From: Chloroflexota bacterium
Lineage (GTDB): Bacteria > Chloroflexota > Dehalococcoidia > UBA2979
Direction of reading: 5' to 3'
Assembly (NCBI GenBank): GCA_016875635.1
Contig: VGPD01000012.1
Span: 1-49,368, forward strand
DNA length: 49,368 nucleotides
Part shown: piece by piece, positions 7,503 through 17,953 of the stretch
How positions within the stretch are numbered: position 1 is the stretch's first letter
Layout: every line of letters starts with the position of its first letter
Position numbers and translations under genes: made by a program
The notes under the pieces: model-generated
What the model saw: the letters and a program-made list of their open reading frames with translations, nothing else
Databases searched by the model: none
What the model was told of the DNA's origin: nothing

Positions 7503-10022
7503 CTACACGCTGACGGGTGGCTCGGGCGGTGGCCCCGGCGGAATCCCCGGCGTCGGCCGGGAGGTGGGCGATGGCATCACGATCCGCGAAGGCTCGCCCG
7601 CGGGCTGCGGGGTCCGGCCGCGCGCGAAGGCCTCCAGGCGGTCTTCCACGCGGCGGAAGATCGTCCCCTCCGGGTACTTCCCGTCCGCTCCCCGCGTGGC
7701 GCCCGCCGGTGTCCCCGTGAGGATCTCGATGCCCTCTTCGATGCGCTCAATGGCCCAGAGGTGGAACTGTCCGGCCTCGATCGCCTCCACCACGTCCGCC
7801 CGCAGCATCAGATGCGGGACGTTGGCGCGGGGGAGCATGACCCCCTGAGTGCCCGTCAGCCCGCGGACGCGGCAGATGTCGAAGAACCCCTCGACCTTCG
7901 CGGTCGCGCCGCCGATGGGCTGGATGTTGCCCAGCTGGTCGACCGACCCGGTGACGGCGATCTGCTGCTGGATCGGGGCGTCCGCCAGGGCGGAGAGAAG
8001 CACGTACATCTCCGTGGACGAGGCCGAATCGCCGTCGATGTCCCCGTAGAGCTGTTCGAAGGTCATGCTCGCGTGCAGGGCGGCAGCGCGATCCTGGCCG
8101 AAGCGGTCGGCGAGGAGACCGCGGAGGATGAGGAACCCCTTGTTGTGGATGCGGCCGGCCATGTCGCTGTCGCGCTCGACCATCACGACCGTGCCGTTGC
8201 CGGGCGAAACGACGCAGGTCACGCGCGAGGGCCGCCCGAAGGCGATGTCCCCCAGGTCGTAGACGGAGAGTGCGTTGATCTGGCCGGGGCGGGCGCCGGT
8301 GGTCTCCACATGGATGCTGCCGTCGTTCATCGCCTCCATCACTCGGTCGCGGACGAGCGCGGAGCGGTACACCGTCTCCTCGATCGCGCGCTCGACGTGG
8401 CTGGCGGCGACGGTGTGGACGTTCTCCGCGCGGGCCCAGTAGTCGGCCTGACGGACGATATCGAGGAAGCCGGCGATGTTCGCGGAGAGCCGCCGCTGGT
8501 CTTCGACCATCCGGGAGGAGTGCTCGATCAGCCGTCCGACCGCCGACTTGGTGAAGGGGAGCAGCCCGCCGCGGGAGCATTCCGAACGCACGACGGAGGC
8601 CAGGCCTTGCGCGTTCTCGCGTGTCCGGGGGAAGTCCATCTCGAATTCGGCCTTCACGCGGAACAGCTGGCGGAAGTCGGGGTCGTATCGGTAGAGCAGG
8701 CTGTAGAGGTAGGCGTCCCCGATCAGGACGACCTTCAGGTTCAGCGGCACCGGTTCCGGGCGCAGTCCGACCGTGGGCATCAGCCCGTATGTCTCCGCCA
8801 TGTTCTCGATGGCGACCGTCCCGAAGGTGAGGGCGCGTTTCAGGCCGTCCAGCGCCAGCGTATTGGTCAGGAGGTCGCGGAGGCGGAGGACCAGGTAGCC
8901 GCCGTTCGCCTTCATCAGCGCGCCCGCGCGGATCATCGTGTGGTCGGTCGCGAGGCCGCCGCCGGGCTGGCTCTGATACTCCACGAGCCCGATGAGGTTC
9001 TGGTAGGTCGGGTGAGGCTCGGTGACGACCGGCGCACCCCGTTGAGGGTCGTTCGTCACCACCGTGTTCACCTCGTAGCGACGGGTCGTGATGGCCTGGG
9101 CGAGCGGGGAGAGTCCGGGCGGCAGGACGGTGGCCGTGACCTCGCTGCGGAAGCGGTAACGCTCGCGGCGGAGGTCGGTGCGCACGGCATCGAGGTACTC
9201 CTGGACCTCCACGTCCTGGCCGTACTGCTCGCTCAGCGGCTGGAAGAGGTGGTCGACGGCGAACGCGGCGACGTCTTCGTCCGTGGCGCTGGCGCGTTCG
9301 GTCGCCGTCCGCTCAACCGCGCGGACCTTGAGCAGCGTCTCCTGCACGGCATCCTCGAGCGCGCCGCGCTGGTCCTGCAGCTTCCGGCGTTCGACCTCGT
9401 CCAGCGCGCCGAACTGCTCTTCCGTGATGGGCTTGCCGTCGATCAGCGGTGCGGAGGCGATCCCGGCCGGGCCGAACTGGAGTGCAAACCCCAACTCCAG
9501 GGCGTGCGCCTGGAGGCCCTCCAGGAGCGTGGTGCGCTCGTGGTCGACCGCCTCCGCGAGTGCCTGGCGGCGACGGACGTAGTCGTCCGAGTCGAAGGCG
9601 GCGCAGATCTCCCGGGCGGCGGCCGCCACGGCGTCCTCCATCGCACGGGCGAAGCGCAGGCCATGACCTGGCGGGAGGGAGATCGCCTGCGGGTAGTCGG
9701 GGCGCGTGAAGTTGTGGACGTACACCCAGTCCAGCGAGGGCTGCGCCGCCTGCGCCCGCCGCCGCAGGAACGAGGTGACGATTGTCTGCTTCCCGAACCC
9801 ATCGGGTCCGGAGGCGAACAGGTGGTAGCCGGGCGCGTCCATCCCGAGCGCGAACTCGATCGCGCGTACGGCGCGCTCCTGGCCGAACACGGCGTCGAGG
9901 ACGGGCAGGGCGTCGGTCGTCTCGAACGACAGCCAGTCGGGGTTGAAGGCGGCAGTCGCCTGATCGGCATTCAGCCGGAGCGTGTCTCGCAGATTCCCAC
10001 CTGGCGTCTGGGACGTGGTCAT
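7503..10022 (-). CDS. Lon-family ATP-dependent protease (LonB/AAA_32 type)
   Basis: An 839-residue Lon-like protease, expected to degrade unfolded or regulatory proteins. The N-terminal ATPase region has a Walker A-like G72-PDGFG-K78-Q79-T80, with Gln where Ser/Thr is usual. The C-terminal Lon protease domain carries Ser666 in IDGDSAS and Lys709 in GGATAKVEGFF. Their spacing of 43 residues equals that of Ser679/Lys722 in E. coli Lon. A Pro-rich tail ends the protein. The domain order and the missing N-terminal Lon substrate domain fit the COG1067 LonB-like group. An HAD phosphatase follows after two bases. Confidence 0.88.
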   Translation of the reverse strand: MTTSQTPGGNLRDTLRLNADQATAAFNPDWLSFETTDALPVLDAVFGQERAVRAIEFALGMDAPGYHLFASGPDGFGKQTIVTSFLRRRAQAAQPSLDWVYVHNFTRPDYPQAISLPPGHGLRFARAMEDAVAAAAREICAAFDSDDYVRRRQALAEAVDHERTTLLEGLQAHALELGFALQFGPAGIASAPLIDGKPITEEQFGALDEVERRKLQDQRGALEDAVQETLLKVRAVERTATERASATDEDVAAFAVDHLFQPLSEQYGQDVEVQEYLDAVRTDLRRERYRFRSEVTATVLPPGLSPLAQAITTRRYEVNTVVTNDPQRGAPVVTEPHPTYQNLIGLVEYQSQPGGGLATDHTMIRAGALMKANGGYLVLRLRDLLTNTLALDGLKRALTFGTVAIENMAETYGLMPTVGLRPEPVPLNLKVVLIGDAYLYSLLYRYDPDFRQLFRVKAEFEMDFPRTRENAQGLASVVRSECSRGGLLPFTKSAVGRLIEHSSRMVEDQRRLSANIAGFLDIVRQADYWARAENVHTVAASHVERAIEETVYRSALVRDRVMEAMNDGSIHVETTGARPGQINALSVYDLGDIAFGRPSRVTCVVSPGNGTVVMVERDSDMAGRIHNKGFLILRGLLADRFGQDRAAALHASMTFEQLYGDIDGDSASSTEMYVLLSALADAPIQQQIAVTGSVDQLGNIQPIGGATAKVEGFFDICRVRGLTGTQGVMLPRANVPHLMLRADVVEAIEAGQFHLWAIERIEEGIEILTGTPAGATRGADGKYPEGTIFRRVEDRLEAFARGRTPQPAGEPSRIVMPSPTSRPTPGIPPGPPPEPPVSV

Positions 10023-10105
10023 GCGAGGGCCTTTCAGTCAGCGCCCGGGAGCGGTGCGTCCGTCCATGCTACAGGAGGGCGGCGGCTGAAACCGATACAC
10101 GGGCA

Positions 10106-11470
10106 CTAGCGAGCCGGGGCGGCGGCTCGCGTCAGGCGCACCACCTCGCTCGCCGCGGGGGCGCCGTCGAGGATGCGCGACGCGACCTCGGCGGCCCGTC
10201 CACCGAGCAGGCCGTCCGTCAGGGCGACGAACTTCTCGGCGATATCGCGTTCGGTGATCCCGCTCTCCGGGTCGCCGGCGGGGTGGTCCACCCGCTCCTC
10301 GATCCGTTCGCCGGAGCGGAGCGTGAGGGCGACGACCGCGGGCCAGGCGGCAGGGTAGAGCGCGTCGAGGGTGGCATCGGGCGCGAAGCCGATCCGGTCC
10401 GCCAGCGCGAGCGTCTTCGTGTCCGCGATCGCCTCGTCCGTGAACCGCTGGGGGGCGAGGTCGCCGTGACGCAGCGCGGCGGCGACGCAGAACGGCAGCG
10501 AGAATTTCGCCGCGTACGGCGTCGTCGGTTCCATCCCTTCGAGGAGCCCGAGCGCCTGCGTGTAGATTCGGACATCCACGCGCTCCACGTCCTCGACGGC
10601 GAACTCGCGGCGCCGCCGGATCGCGAGCGCGCCGTCCACGGCGGAGTGGGTGTGGCGGCAGGAGGCGTGCACCTTGAAGGAGACACTCTCGATCCGCCAG
10701 CGTGCCATCCCGTCGACGCTGAGGCCGCGCGTCAGCCGGTCAGGCTCCGGCGCGCGCGACATCGCCGCGAGCAGCCCCTTCGGGCCTTCGAGGATGCGCG
10801 TGGCGCCGGTGAATCCGCGCGCGCCGAGCAGCGCCGCCAGCACGCCGTCGTGCGCGGCCTTGCCGGGGTGCAGCTGCTTCGACATCGCACCGTCGGCGAG
10901 GAACTCCCAGAGGCCGGCCGCCATCGTTCCCGCGGAGCCGAGCGCGCGGTGGGTCGCCTCGACGTCCAGGCCGCCGAGGCGGGCGGCGGCGGCGGCCGCG
11001 CCGATCACCCCGGCGGTGCCGGTGGTGTGCCAGTAGTCGTAGTGGGTAGGGCCCAGCGCCTCGCCCGTGCGGATGCTCGCCTCGTAGCCGACGGCGATGG
11101 CGTCGAGCAGGGCGTCGCCGGACGCGCCCTCGCGCTCGGCGACGGCGAGGGCGGCGGCGATGATCGGCGCGCCGGGGTGGGAGATCGACTCGCGGTCGAG
11201 GTCATCCATCTCCAGCACATGGGCGGCGGCGGAATTGGCGAGCGCTGCCAGCGGCGCCGAGGTCCGTTCGCCCGTCGCGAGCACCGTCGCCTGCGGGTGC
11301 CCGCCGAGCTCGCGGACAACATCCTGCACCATCGTGGGGGGGAGCAGGTCGCCGCCGCCGAGCGCCGACCCGAGCCAGTCGAGGAGGTAGCGCCGGGTGA
11401 CGCGGCGTGTCGCCTCCGGCACGCGCGCCGTCGCGACCCACCGGGCGAGCGTTGCGGTCTCGTCAGCCAT
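10106..11470 (-). CDS. MmgE/PrpD family protein
   Basis: A 454-residue member of the MmgE/PrpD (2-methylcitrate dehydratase-like) family, recognised from WLGSALGG, ANSAAAHVLEMDD, the SHPGAPIIAAALAVAE segment and KQLHPGKAAHDGVLAALLGARG. PrpD dehydrates 2-methylcitrate, but many relatives act on other acids. No prpB or prpC lies beside it, although a citrate synthase is 2.6 kb away, so the substrate is open. A purine-rich GAGGAGG precedes the ATG. Followed on the same strand by the Lon-like gene after an 83-base gap. Confidence 0.85.
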   Translation of the reverse strand: MADETATLARWVATARVPEATRRVTRRYLLDWLGSALGGGDLLPPTMVQDVVRELGGHPQATVLATGERTSAPLAALANSAAAHVLEMDDLDRESISHPGAPIIAAALAVAEREGASGDALLDAIAVGYEASIRTGEALGPTHYDYWHTTGTAGVIGAAAAAARLGGLDVEATHRALGSAGTMAAGLWEFLADGAMSKQLHPGKAAHDGVLAALLGARGFTGATRILEGPKGLLAAMSRAPEPDRLTRGLSVDGMARWRIESVSFKVHASCRHTHSAVDGALAIRRRREFAVEDVERVDVRIYTQALGLLEGMEPTTPYAAKFSLPFCVAAALRHGDLAPQRFTDEAIADTKTLALADRIGFAPDATLDALYPAAWPAVVALTLRSGERIEERVDHPAGDPESGITERDIAEKFVALTDGLLGGRAAEVASRILDGAPAASEVVRLTRAAAPAR

Positions 11471-11496
11471 CGGATGCCTCCTCGCGGTCGCCCTCG

Positions 11497-11502
11497 ATTG
11501 TA
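11497..11502 (-). promoter_or_regulatory. Candidate -10 (TACAAT) for the MmgE/PrpD gene
   Basis: TACAAT on the minus strand, five of six matches to TATAAT, 26 bases before the ATG. The leader contains a strong GAGGAGG ribosome site. Confidence 0.35.
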
Positions 11503-11531
11503 GACGTGGCGGGAGGGCTCGGGCGGGCCGG

Positions 11532-12521
11532 CTAATCCTCGATCGTCAGCACGATCTTGCCGAAGTTCGCGTTCGACTCCATCAGCCGGTGCGCCTCCCC
11601 CACCTGGTCGAGGGGGAACGTGACGTCCACGACCGGGACGAGCGTCTCGTTCGCGAACAGCGGGAGCACGCGGTTCACGAACGCCTGCACCAGCGTCGCC
11701 TTCTCCTCGAGGGGGCGGGCGCGAAGCAGCGTCCCCCGCACGCTCGCCCGCTTCTGGGAGAGCGCGCCGATGTTCATCTGCTCGACCACGCCGCCGCCCA
11801 TCGAGCCGACGATCACCATCCGCCCCTTGAGCGCGAGCGAGGCGATGTTCTGGTCCCAGTAGGGCGCACCGATCACGTCGAGGATCACATCCACGCCCCG
11901 GCCGCCCGTGCGCTCCTTGATCACCTCGGCGAAGTCCTGCGTGTGGTACTCGATCCCGACGTCGAGGCCGAGCGCGGCGGCCTTCTCCAGCTTCTCCTGC
12001 GAGCCGGCGGTGCCGAAGACGCGGCAGCCCTGCGCGGACGCCATCTGGATCCCCGCCGTGCCGACGCCCGAGCCCGCGGCGTGGATCAACACCGACTCGC
12101 CCATCTTCAACTCGCACTGGAGGAAGAGGGCGTCGTACGCGGTCAGGAACACCTCGGGGATGCTCGCCGCCTGCTCGAAGGTCAGGTTCGGCGGCACCGG
12201 CATCAGCATCCGCTCGTGCACGGCGATCCGCGAGGCGTAGCCCATGCCGCCGAGCAGGGCCATGACGCGGTCGCCCGGCTTCCACCCGACGACGCGCGAG
12301 CCGACCTCCGCGATCACGCCCGCCATCTCCAGGCCGGGGATGTCGTTCCGGGTGCCCGGAGGCCCGTTGTAGCGGCCGCGACGCTGGAGGAGGTCGGCGC
12401 GGTTGAGCGCGCTCGCCTTCACGGCCACGAGGACCTCCTCCGGCCCGATCGCCGGGTCTGGGAGTTCCTGGATGTCGAAGGCGTCCACCTGCTCCGGGCG
12501 TACGACGACCGCTGCGCGCAT
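11532..12521 (-). CDS. NAD(P)H quinone oxidoreductase, PIG3-like (MDR superfamily)
   Basis: A 329-residue medium-chain dehydrogenase/reductase without structural zinc ligands. Markers are SALNRADLLQRRGRYNGPPG near residue 38, IPGLEMAGVI, and the nucleotide-binding loop HAAGSGVGTAGIQMA near residue 150. The N-terminal block closely follows the TP53I3/PIG3 quinone oxidoreductase family, which reduces quinones with NADPH. The ATG is preceded by GGGGA. A second, partial member of the superfamily lies at the right end of the window. Confidence 0.87.
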   Translation of the reverse strand: MRAAVVVRPEQVDAFDIQELPDPAIGPEEVLVAVKASALNRADLLQRRGRYNGPPGTRNDIPGLEMAGVIAEVGSRVVGWKPGDRVMALLGGMGYASRIAVHERMLMPVPPNLTFEQAASIPEVFLTAYDALFLQCELKMGESVLIHAAGSGVGTAGIQMASAQGCRVFGTAGSQEKLEKAAALGLDVGIEYHTQDFAEVIKERTGGRGVDVILDVIGAPYWDQNIASLALKGRMVIVGSMGGGVVEQMNIGALSQKRASVRGTLLRARPLEEKATLVQAFVNRVLPLFANETLVPVVDVTFPLDQVGEAHRLMESNANFGKIVLTIED

Positions 12522-12551
12522 AATGCTCCCCTGTCTCTGCTCTGGGTGCCG

Positions 12552-12875
12552 CTACCGCTTCCGCGGTCCGCCACGCGGGCGGCGCTGCTGTCGGCGGCGG
12601 GCGACATGGCTTGGGCGCTCCGTGCGCGCCTCGGTGGTCGGGGCGCCTTTCTCGGGCGCGGGGCGCGGCTTCGGCTCGAACCGGCCCAGCACGGCGCGGG
12701 TGAGGCGGTCGCTCAGGCGCATGGTGAGGAACAGGACGCTGAAGGCGACGAGGCCGGTCAGCCACAGTTCCGTGTTCGAAATGCCTTCCTCGCGGGAGGA
12801 GAAGTAGGTGATGACCACCGCACCGGCGGCGGCGAAGGTGAACGTGGTCCACCAGGACTGGGGCTTCTGATTCAT
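12552..12875 (-). CDS. Small membrane protein with a basic tail
   Basis: Not recognised. 107 residues with two predicted membrane helices (about residues 8-26 and 37-54) and a strongly basic, Pro/Arg-rich C-terminal third ending in GGPRKR, which should lie in the cytosol. A TANNNT element six bases before the ATG supports this as the true start. It stands between two minus-strand enzymes with no clear operon partner. The downstream quinone oxidoreductase starts 30 bases after its stop. Confidence 0.6.
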   Translation of the reverse strand: MNQKPQSWWTTFTFAAAGAVVITYFSSREEGISNTELWLTGLVAFSVLFLTMRLSDRLTRAVLGRFEPKPRPAPEKGAPTTEARTERPSHVARRRQQRRPRGGPRKR

Positions 12876-12881
12876 GCCGGC

Positions 12882-12887
12882 ATCCTA
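12882..12887 (-). promoter_or_regulatory. TANNNT element (TAGGAT), leaderless start
   Basis: TAGGAT on the minus strand with a six-base gap to the ATG of the 107-residue membrane protein. No ribosome-binding site is present in the gap. Confidence 0.35.
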
Positions 12888-12932
12888 CGGGACGCGCCGC
12901 CGGAGATCATGCGGCGCCGGGGTGCGTCGAGG

Positions 12933-13550
12933 TCAGCCCGCCAGCCGCTCGCCGAGCCACGCCGACAGCCGCTCGATGAAGGCGTCGCGGCGGGCGGCCT
13001 GGTCGTCGACGAACGCGGCGATCAGCGCCTCTTTCACCGTCTGCGGGTCGTCCTCTTCGTCGACATGGACGATCTCCTCCACGTCGGCGGCGATCCGGTG
13101 GTCCGCCTTGTGGTCGAACCCCTCGTTCACCGGCATGCCGAGCGCCTTCGCCGCCATCGGCCACGTGGCATCGACGGTGAACCACTCGTCGCGGAAGGCG
13201 TCGAGCTGCACGCGCAGGAACGTGTGGACGTCCGGCACCGGTTCGCGCGCCGCCTCCTCCAGCAGGTCGGGCGGGAGCCACGGGCTGTTCTCCGGCGTGA
13301 AGTGGTGTGTCGCGTGGATCACGATCACGCTCGCGCCCAGTTCCTCCAGCATCCGCGCCAGCAGGTAGTGCTTCCCGGAGCATGTGCCGCGCCACTCCTC
13401 GATGATCGTCTCCGGCCGCCGGTCCGAGGCGCGCTCGTACGGCAGGTCCCGCACGATCCGCACCGCTTCCGCCACGTTCAGGGTCGCCGACGGGTCGAGG
13501 ACGCCTCGCTGGATGGCCGCGGCACGGAGGAGGGGGGCGATGGGGGGCAT
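12933..13550 (-). CDS. Transglutaminase-like domain protein
   Basis: A 205-residue protein with the Cys-His-Asp layout of the transglutaminase/papain-like fold: Cys57 in RGTCSGKHYLLA, His109 in PDVHTFLRV and Asp127 in FTVDATWP. All three catalytic positions are present, so it is probably an active thiol hydrolase or transferase. No signal peptide, so it should act in the cytosol. Substrate unknown. The start lies three bases after the DinB gene's stop, and TATGTT stands seven bases before the ATG. Confidence 0.7.
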   Translation of the reverse strand: MPPIAPLLRAAAIQRGVLDPSATLNVAEAVRIVRDLPYERASDRRPETIIEEWRGTCSGKHYLLARMLEELGASVIVIHATHHFTPENSPWLPPDLLEEAAREPVPDVHTFLRVQLDAFRDEWFTVDATWPMAAKALGMPVNEGFDHKADHRIAADVEEIVHVDEEDDPQTVKEALIAAFVDDQAARRDAFIERLSAWLGERLAG

Positions 13551-13553
13551 GGG

Positions 13554-14054
13554 CTAGAACATACCAAACGCGCCGCGCCCCGCGTTCGGGACGCGGGCGA
13601 GCGTGGCAGCGATCTGCTGGACGTGCAGCAGGTCGTGGTAGGCGACGTGGTTCAGCAGCTCCGCGATCGTGATCGGCCCTGCCACCGAGTGTTGACCGGG
13701 GCGCGCGAGGTCGGACGCCGAGAGCCCGCGGAACGCGTCGGCCTCGGCGGCGCGAGTGCGCTCGAACTCATCGAGGAGCCACATGAGCGGGCGGTGCCGG
13801 AGCCCGGAGGCTTCGAGGCCCGCCACCTCCGGTTCGTCGAGGATCACCGGGTTCGCCTCGGCCAGCATCTTCTCTACTCGGTCACGCTGTGACGGCCAGC
13901 GGTCGAGCAGGTGCGCGACGATGTCGCGCGCCGACCAGCCGTCCCCGTCGCGCGCCTCGACGATCGCCTCGGGGAGGCTCGCGGTCAGGGCGCGGAGCAC
14001 GGCCGGCGTGCTGGCGATAACTTCGAGGGTGCCGGGTCCGAGGGTTATGGGCAT
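13554..14054 (-). CDS. DinB-family protein
   Basis: A 166-residue four-helix DinB-like protein. Metal-binding His residues are in DIVAHLLDRW near the N-terminus and in LNHVAYHDLLHVQQI near residue 140, the typical DinB/YfiT triad. Members include thiol-dependent S-transferases and uncharacterised stress proteins; the activity here is unknown. The frame is open further upstream, but that part lies inside citrate synthase. The ATG of MPITLGPGTLE, eight bases after the citrate synthase stop, is the sensible start. Probably in one transcript with gltA. Confidence 0.75.
   Translation of the reverse strand: MPITLGPGTLEVIASTPAVLRALTASLPEAIVEARDGDGWSARDIVAHLLDRWPSQRDRVEKMLAEANPVILDEPEVAGLEASGLRHRPLMWLLDEFERTRAAEADAFRGLSASDLARPGQHSVAGPITIAELLNHVAYHDLLHVQQIAATLARVPNAGRGAFGMF
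13558..13563 (-). promoter_or_regulatory. TANNNT element (TATGTT) before the transglutaminase-like gene
   Basis: TATGTT on the minus strand, seven bases before the ATG and inside the last codons of the DinB gene. It may give the downstream gene its own leaderless transcript, but the gene could equally be read through from DinB. Confidence 0.25.
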
Positions 14055-14062
14055 CGCGAGGC

Positions 14063-15211
14063 CTACGCCCTCGCCTCGGGCGGCGTGTACTCGCGCGGCT
14101 CGGGGCCGGTGTAGAGCGTGAGCGGGCGGATCAGGATGTTGTTCGCCGTCTGCTCCATCACCGAGACGCACCAGCCGGGGGTGCGGCCGATCGCGAAGAT
14201 CGGCACGAAGAGGTCCTCCGGGATGCCGTGCAGGTAGTAGACGACGCCCGCGTAGAAGTCGACGTTCACGTTCACGCCCAGCCGGGCGTACGGCTTCATC
14301 GCCTCCACGACAGCCTCGAGGATGGCGTACCACTTCGGCTGGCCCATCTCCTCGGAGAGGCGGCGGACGCCCTCGCGCATGTGACGCGCCCGCGGGTCCT
14401 CCGTTCGGTAGACGCGGTGGCCGAAGCCCATGATCGGCTCCCGGTTGGCGCGCTTCGCCTTCACCCACGCGGCGGCGCGTTCGGGCGTGCCGATCTCCAT
14501 CGCCATCTTCATCACGTCCTCGGCGGCCCCGCCGTGCGCCGGGCCGGAGAGCGCCGCGACCGCGGCCGTGACCGCCGCGTGGAGGTTGGCGTCCGTCCCC
14601 GCGACCACGCGCGCCGTGAACGACGAGGCGTTCGCGCCATGCTCCGCGTGCAGGATGAAGTCGGTGTCCATCAGCGACGCGGCGTCCTCGGACGGGCGCT
14701 CACCCTTCAGCATCCAGAGGAAGTTCGCCGCCTGCCCGAGCGACGGGTCGGGCGGGACGGGAGCGAGGCCCTGGCGGATGCGGTGGTGCGCGGCGACGAG
14801 CATCGGCACCTGGCTCGTCAGGCGGACGCCCTTGCGCAGGGTCGCCCCCTGCGACTGGTCGTCGACCTCGGGGTCGGACGCGCCAAGGGCGGAGACGGCG
14901 GTGCGCAGCACCTCCATCGGGTGCGCGCCCTTGATCGCCCGGATCACATCGATGGCGGACGAGGGCAGGATGCGGGCGTCACGCAGTTCGCGGTCGAATT
15001 TCGCGCGCTCGTCGGAGGTGGGCAGGTCGCCGTGGAAGAGGAGGTAGGCGGTCTCCTCGAACGTGGAGCGCTCCGCGAGGTCGTGGATCGAGTAGCCGCG
15101 GTACCGCAGCTCCCCCGCGCGTCCGTCGATGAAGCAGACGTCACTCCGGTCGAAGTAGACGCCGTTCAGCCCTCGATGGATCTGGACCTGCTCGTCCGTC
15201 GCGTCCGCCAT
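14063..15211 (-). CDS. gltA: Citrate synthase
   Basis: Condenses oxaloacetate and acetyl-CoA to citrate (entry to the TCA cycle); could also be a 2-methylcitrate synthase. 382 residues, the short form typical of Gram-positive and archaeal-type enzymes. Seen: RYRGYSIHDLAE near the N-terminus, the His-containing HAEHGANASSFTARVV, GFGHRVYRTEDPRARHM with the second catalytic His, and the C-terminal FYAGVVYYLHGIPEDLF with the catalytic Asp. The frame extends over 300 codons upstream, but that is shadow of the lipoprotein gene; MADATDEQVQ is the start. A CoA-ligase (acsA) that makes its substrate is encoded 0.9 kb upstream. Confidence 0.92.
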   Translation of the reverse strand: MADATDEQVQIHRGLNGVYFDRSDVCFIDGRAGELRYRGYSIHDLAERSTFEETAYLLFHGDLPTSDERAKFDRELRDARILPSSAIDVIRAIKGAHPMEVLRTAVSALGASDPEVDDQSQGATLRKGVRLTSQVPMLVAAHHRIRQGLAPVPPDPSLGQAANFLWMLKGERPSEDAASLMDTDFILHAEHGANASSFTARVVAGTDANLHAAVTAAVAALSGPAHGGAAEDVMKMAMEIGTPERAAAWVKAKRANREPIMGFGHRVYRTEDPRARHMREGVRRLSEEMGQPKWYAILEAVVEAMKPYARLGVNVNVDFYAGVVYYLHGIPEDLFVPIFAIGRTPGWCVSVMEQTANNILIRPLTLYTGPEPREYTPPEARA

Positions 15212-15237
15212 CAACCTCGCCCTTCGTCGTGACGGAG

Positions 15238-15243
15238 AGTCTA
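15238..15243 (-). promoter_or_regulatory. Candidate -10 (TAGACT) for gltA
   Basis: TAGACT on the minus strand, 26 bases before the citrate synthase ATG. A GGGCGAGG purine run lies in the leader. No clear -35. Confidence 0.3.
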
Positions 15244-15282
15244 GCGGGGGTGCGGCGCTCGCGTTTCTCGCCCGGGCGAGGG

Positions 15283-16107
15283 CTAGCGGAGCGCCTCGGC
15301 CAGACGCTGAGCAACCGCGGTCCCGATCAGAGTGGGCGGCGCGGGCAGCGGTGGGATCGCCGTCCCTTCGTCCGTCGCGATCATGAGCGCCGTGCTCACG
15401 ATGTAGCCCTGTGCCACGGACACGGAGGCGATGTGCTGCGTGAGCACGAGGCCGCCGGCGGAGATGCGGAATGCCGTATCCATCCCGGTGGCGTTGGCGG
15501 GGAGTCCGCTCACGGCGGTCAGCTGGACGATTTCGACGGTCGCGCCGGGGAGCTGCGCTGAGACCCTGCTCTGGAGCGCGGCCTGGATGCACGGGCGCAC
15601 CGCGTCCGGGCTGGCCGTCTGCCCCGCCTTCACCGTCTGCAGCGCGGCGGGATCCCGCATGGCGAGGGACATGATCGAGGTCAGACCGTCCGGGGGCTGG
15701 GCGAAGAACCGCGAGACCGCTTCCGGGGCGGCGTTCGTCGCGGCGGCCGGTTGATTCGGGTAACAGGCCGTGATGAGGTCCTGCCCGGCCTTTGCGGACT
15801 GCTGCGCGCCTCCGGCCCGGGCGGCCTCGGCGAGCTCGCGCATCCCGGCGTCCTGGATGCTCCAGTTGGAGCCGGGCACGTCGCCCGGCTGCAGCAGCGC
15901 TTTCTTGAGCGTCGCCTCGACCTGGCTGCTGGCGGCCGCCGTCGCCGTTGGTGTCGCGGCCGGTTTGGGCGTTTCGGTCGCGCTCGCGGCAGGCGCCGGC
16001 GTCGCGGTCGAGACGCCTGAAGGCGCCGGCTCCGACTTCTCGCCGCAGCCGGACAACAGGACACCCGCGACGATGACGACGAGGGACAGCGCGCGCCGTG
16101 GTTGCAT
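15283..16107 (-). CDS. Secreted lipoprotein, unknown function
   Basis: A 274-residue protein with a lipoprotein signal peptide: basic MQPRR, hydrophobic core and lipobox LLSGC with Cys21 as the lipid site. An Ala/Pro/Thr-rich linker follows to about residue 62, then a globular domain with two further Cys residues (about 114 and 172) that could pair outside the cell. No known domain is recognised. It stands between acsA and gltA on the same strand with its own 71-base gap to gltA, so its link to them is uncertain. Confidence 0.8.
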   Translation of the reverse strand: MQPRRALSLVVIVAGVLLSGCGEKSEPAPSGVSTATPAPAASATETPKPAATPTATAAASSQVEATLKKALLQPGDVPGSNWSIQDAGMRELAEAARAGGAQQSAKAGQDLITACYPNQPAAATNAAPEAVSRFFAQPPDGLTSIMSLAMRDPAALQTVKAGQTASPDAVRPCIQAALQSRVSAQLPGATVEIVQLTAVSGLPANATGMDTAFRISAGGLVLTQHIASVSVAQGYIVSTALMIATDEGTAIPPLPAPPTLIGTAVAQRLAEALR

Positions 16108-16146
16108 TACTGTCCCCCTGACGCCCTCGGCGGACGCGCACGTCCG

Positions 16147-17895
<1,749 letters not shown>

Positions 17896-17934
17896 CGCCC
17901 GCCCCCTACCGTACGCATCGTTCGCAAGGCGGGG

Positions 17935-17940
17935 AGTATA
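17935..17940 (-). promoter_or_regulatory. Candidate -10 (TATACT) for acsA
   Basis: TATACT on the minus strand about 39 bases before the ATG, with a purine-rich GTAGGGGGCGGG between them. The same hexamer occurs upstream of menF and of the crotonase gene. Confidence 0.35.
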
Positions 17941-17953
17941 AGACGGCGGGTGG

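Noticed and set aside
7761-10109. 782-codon plus-strand frame opposite the Lon-like gene
   Set aside because: No domains or membrane pattern; shadow of a verified protease gene with catalytic dyad on the other strand.
15212-16141. 310-codon N-terminal extension of citrate synthase
   Set aside because: Citrate synthases begin near MADATDEQVQ; the extension is a frame shadow of the lipoprotein gene.
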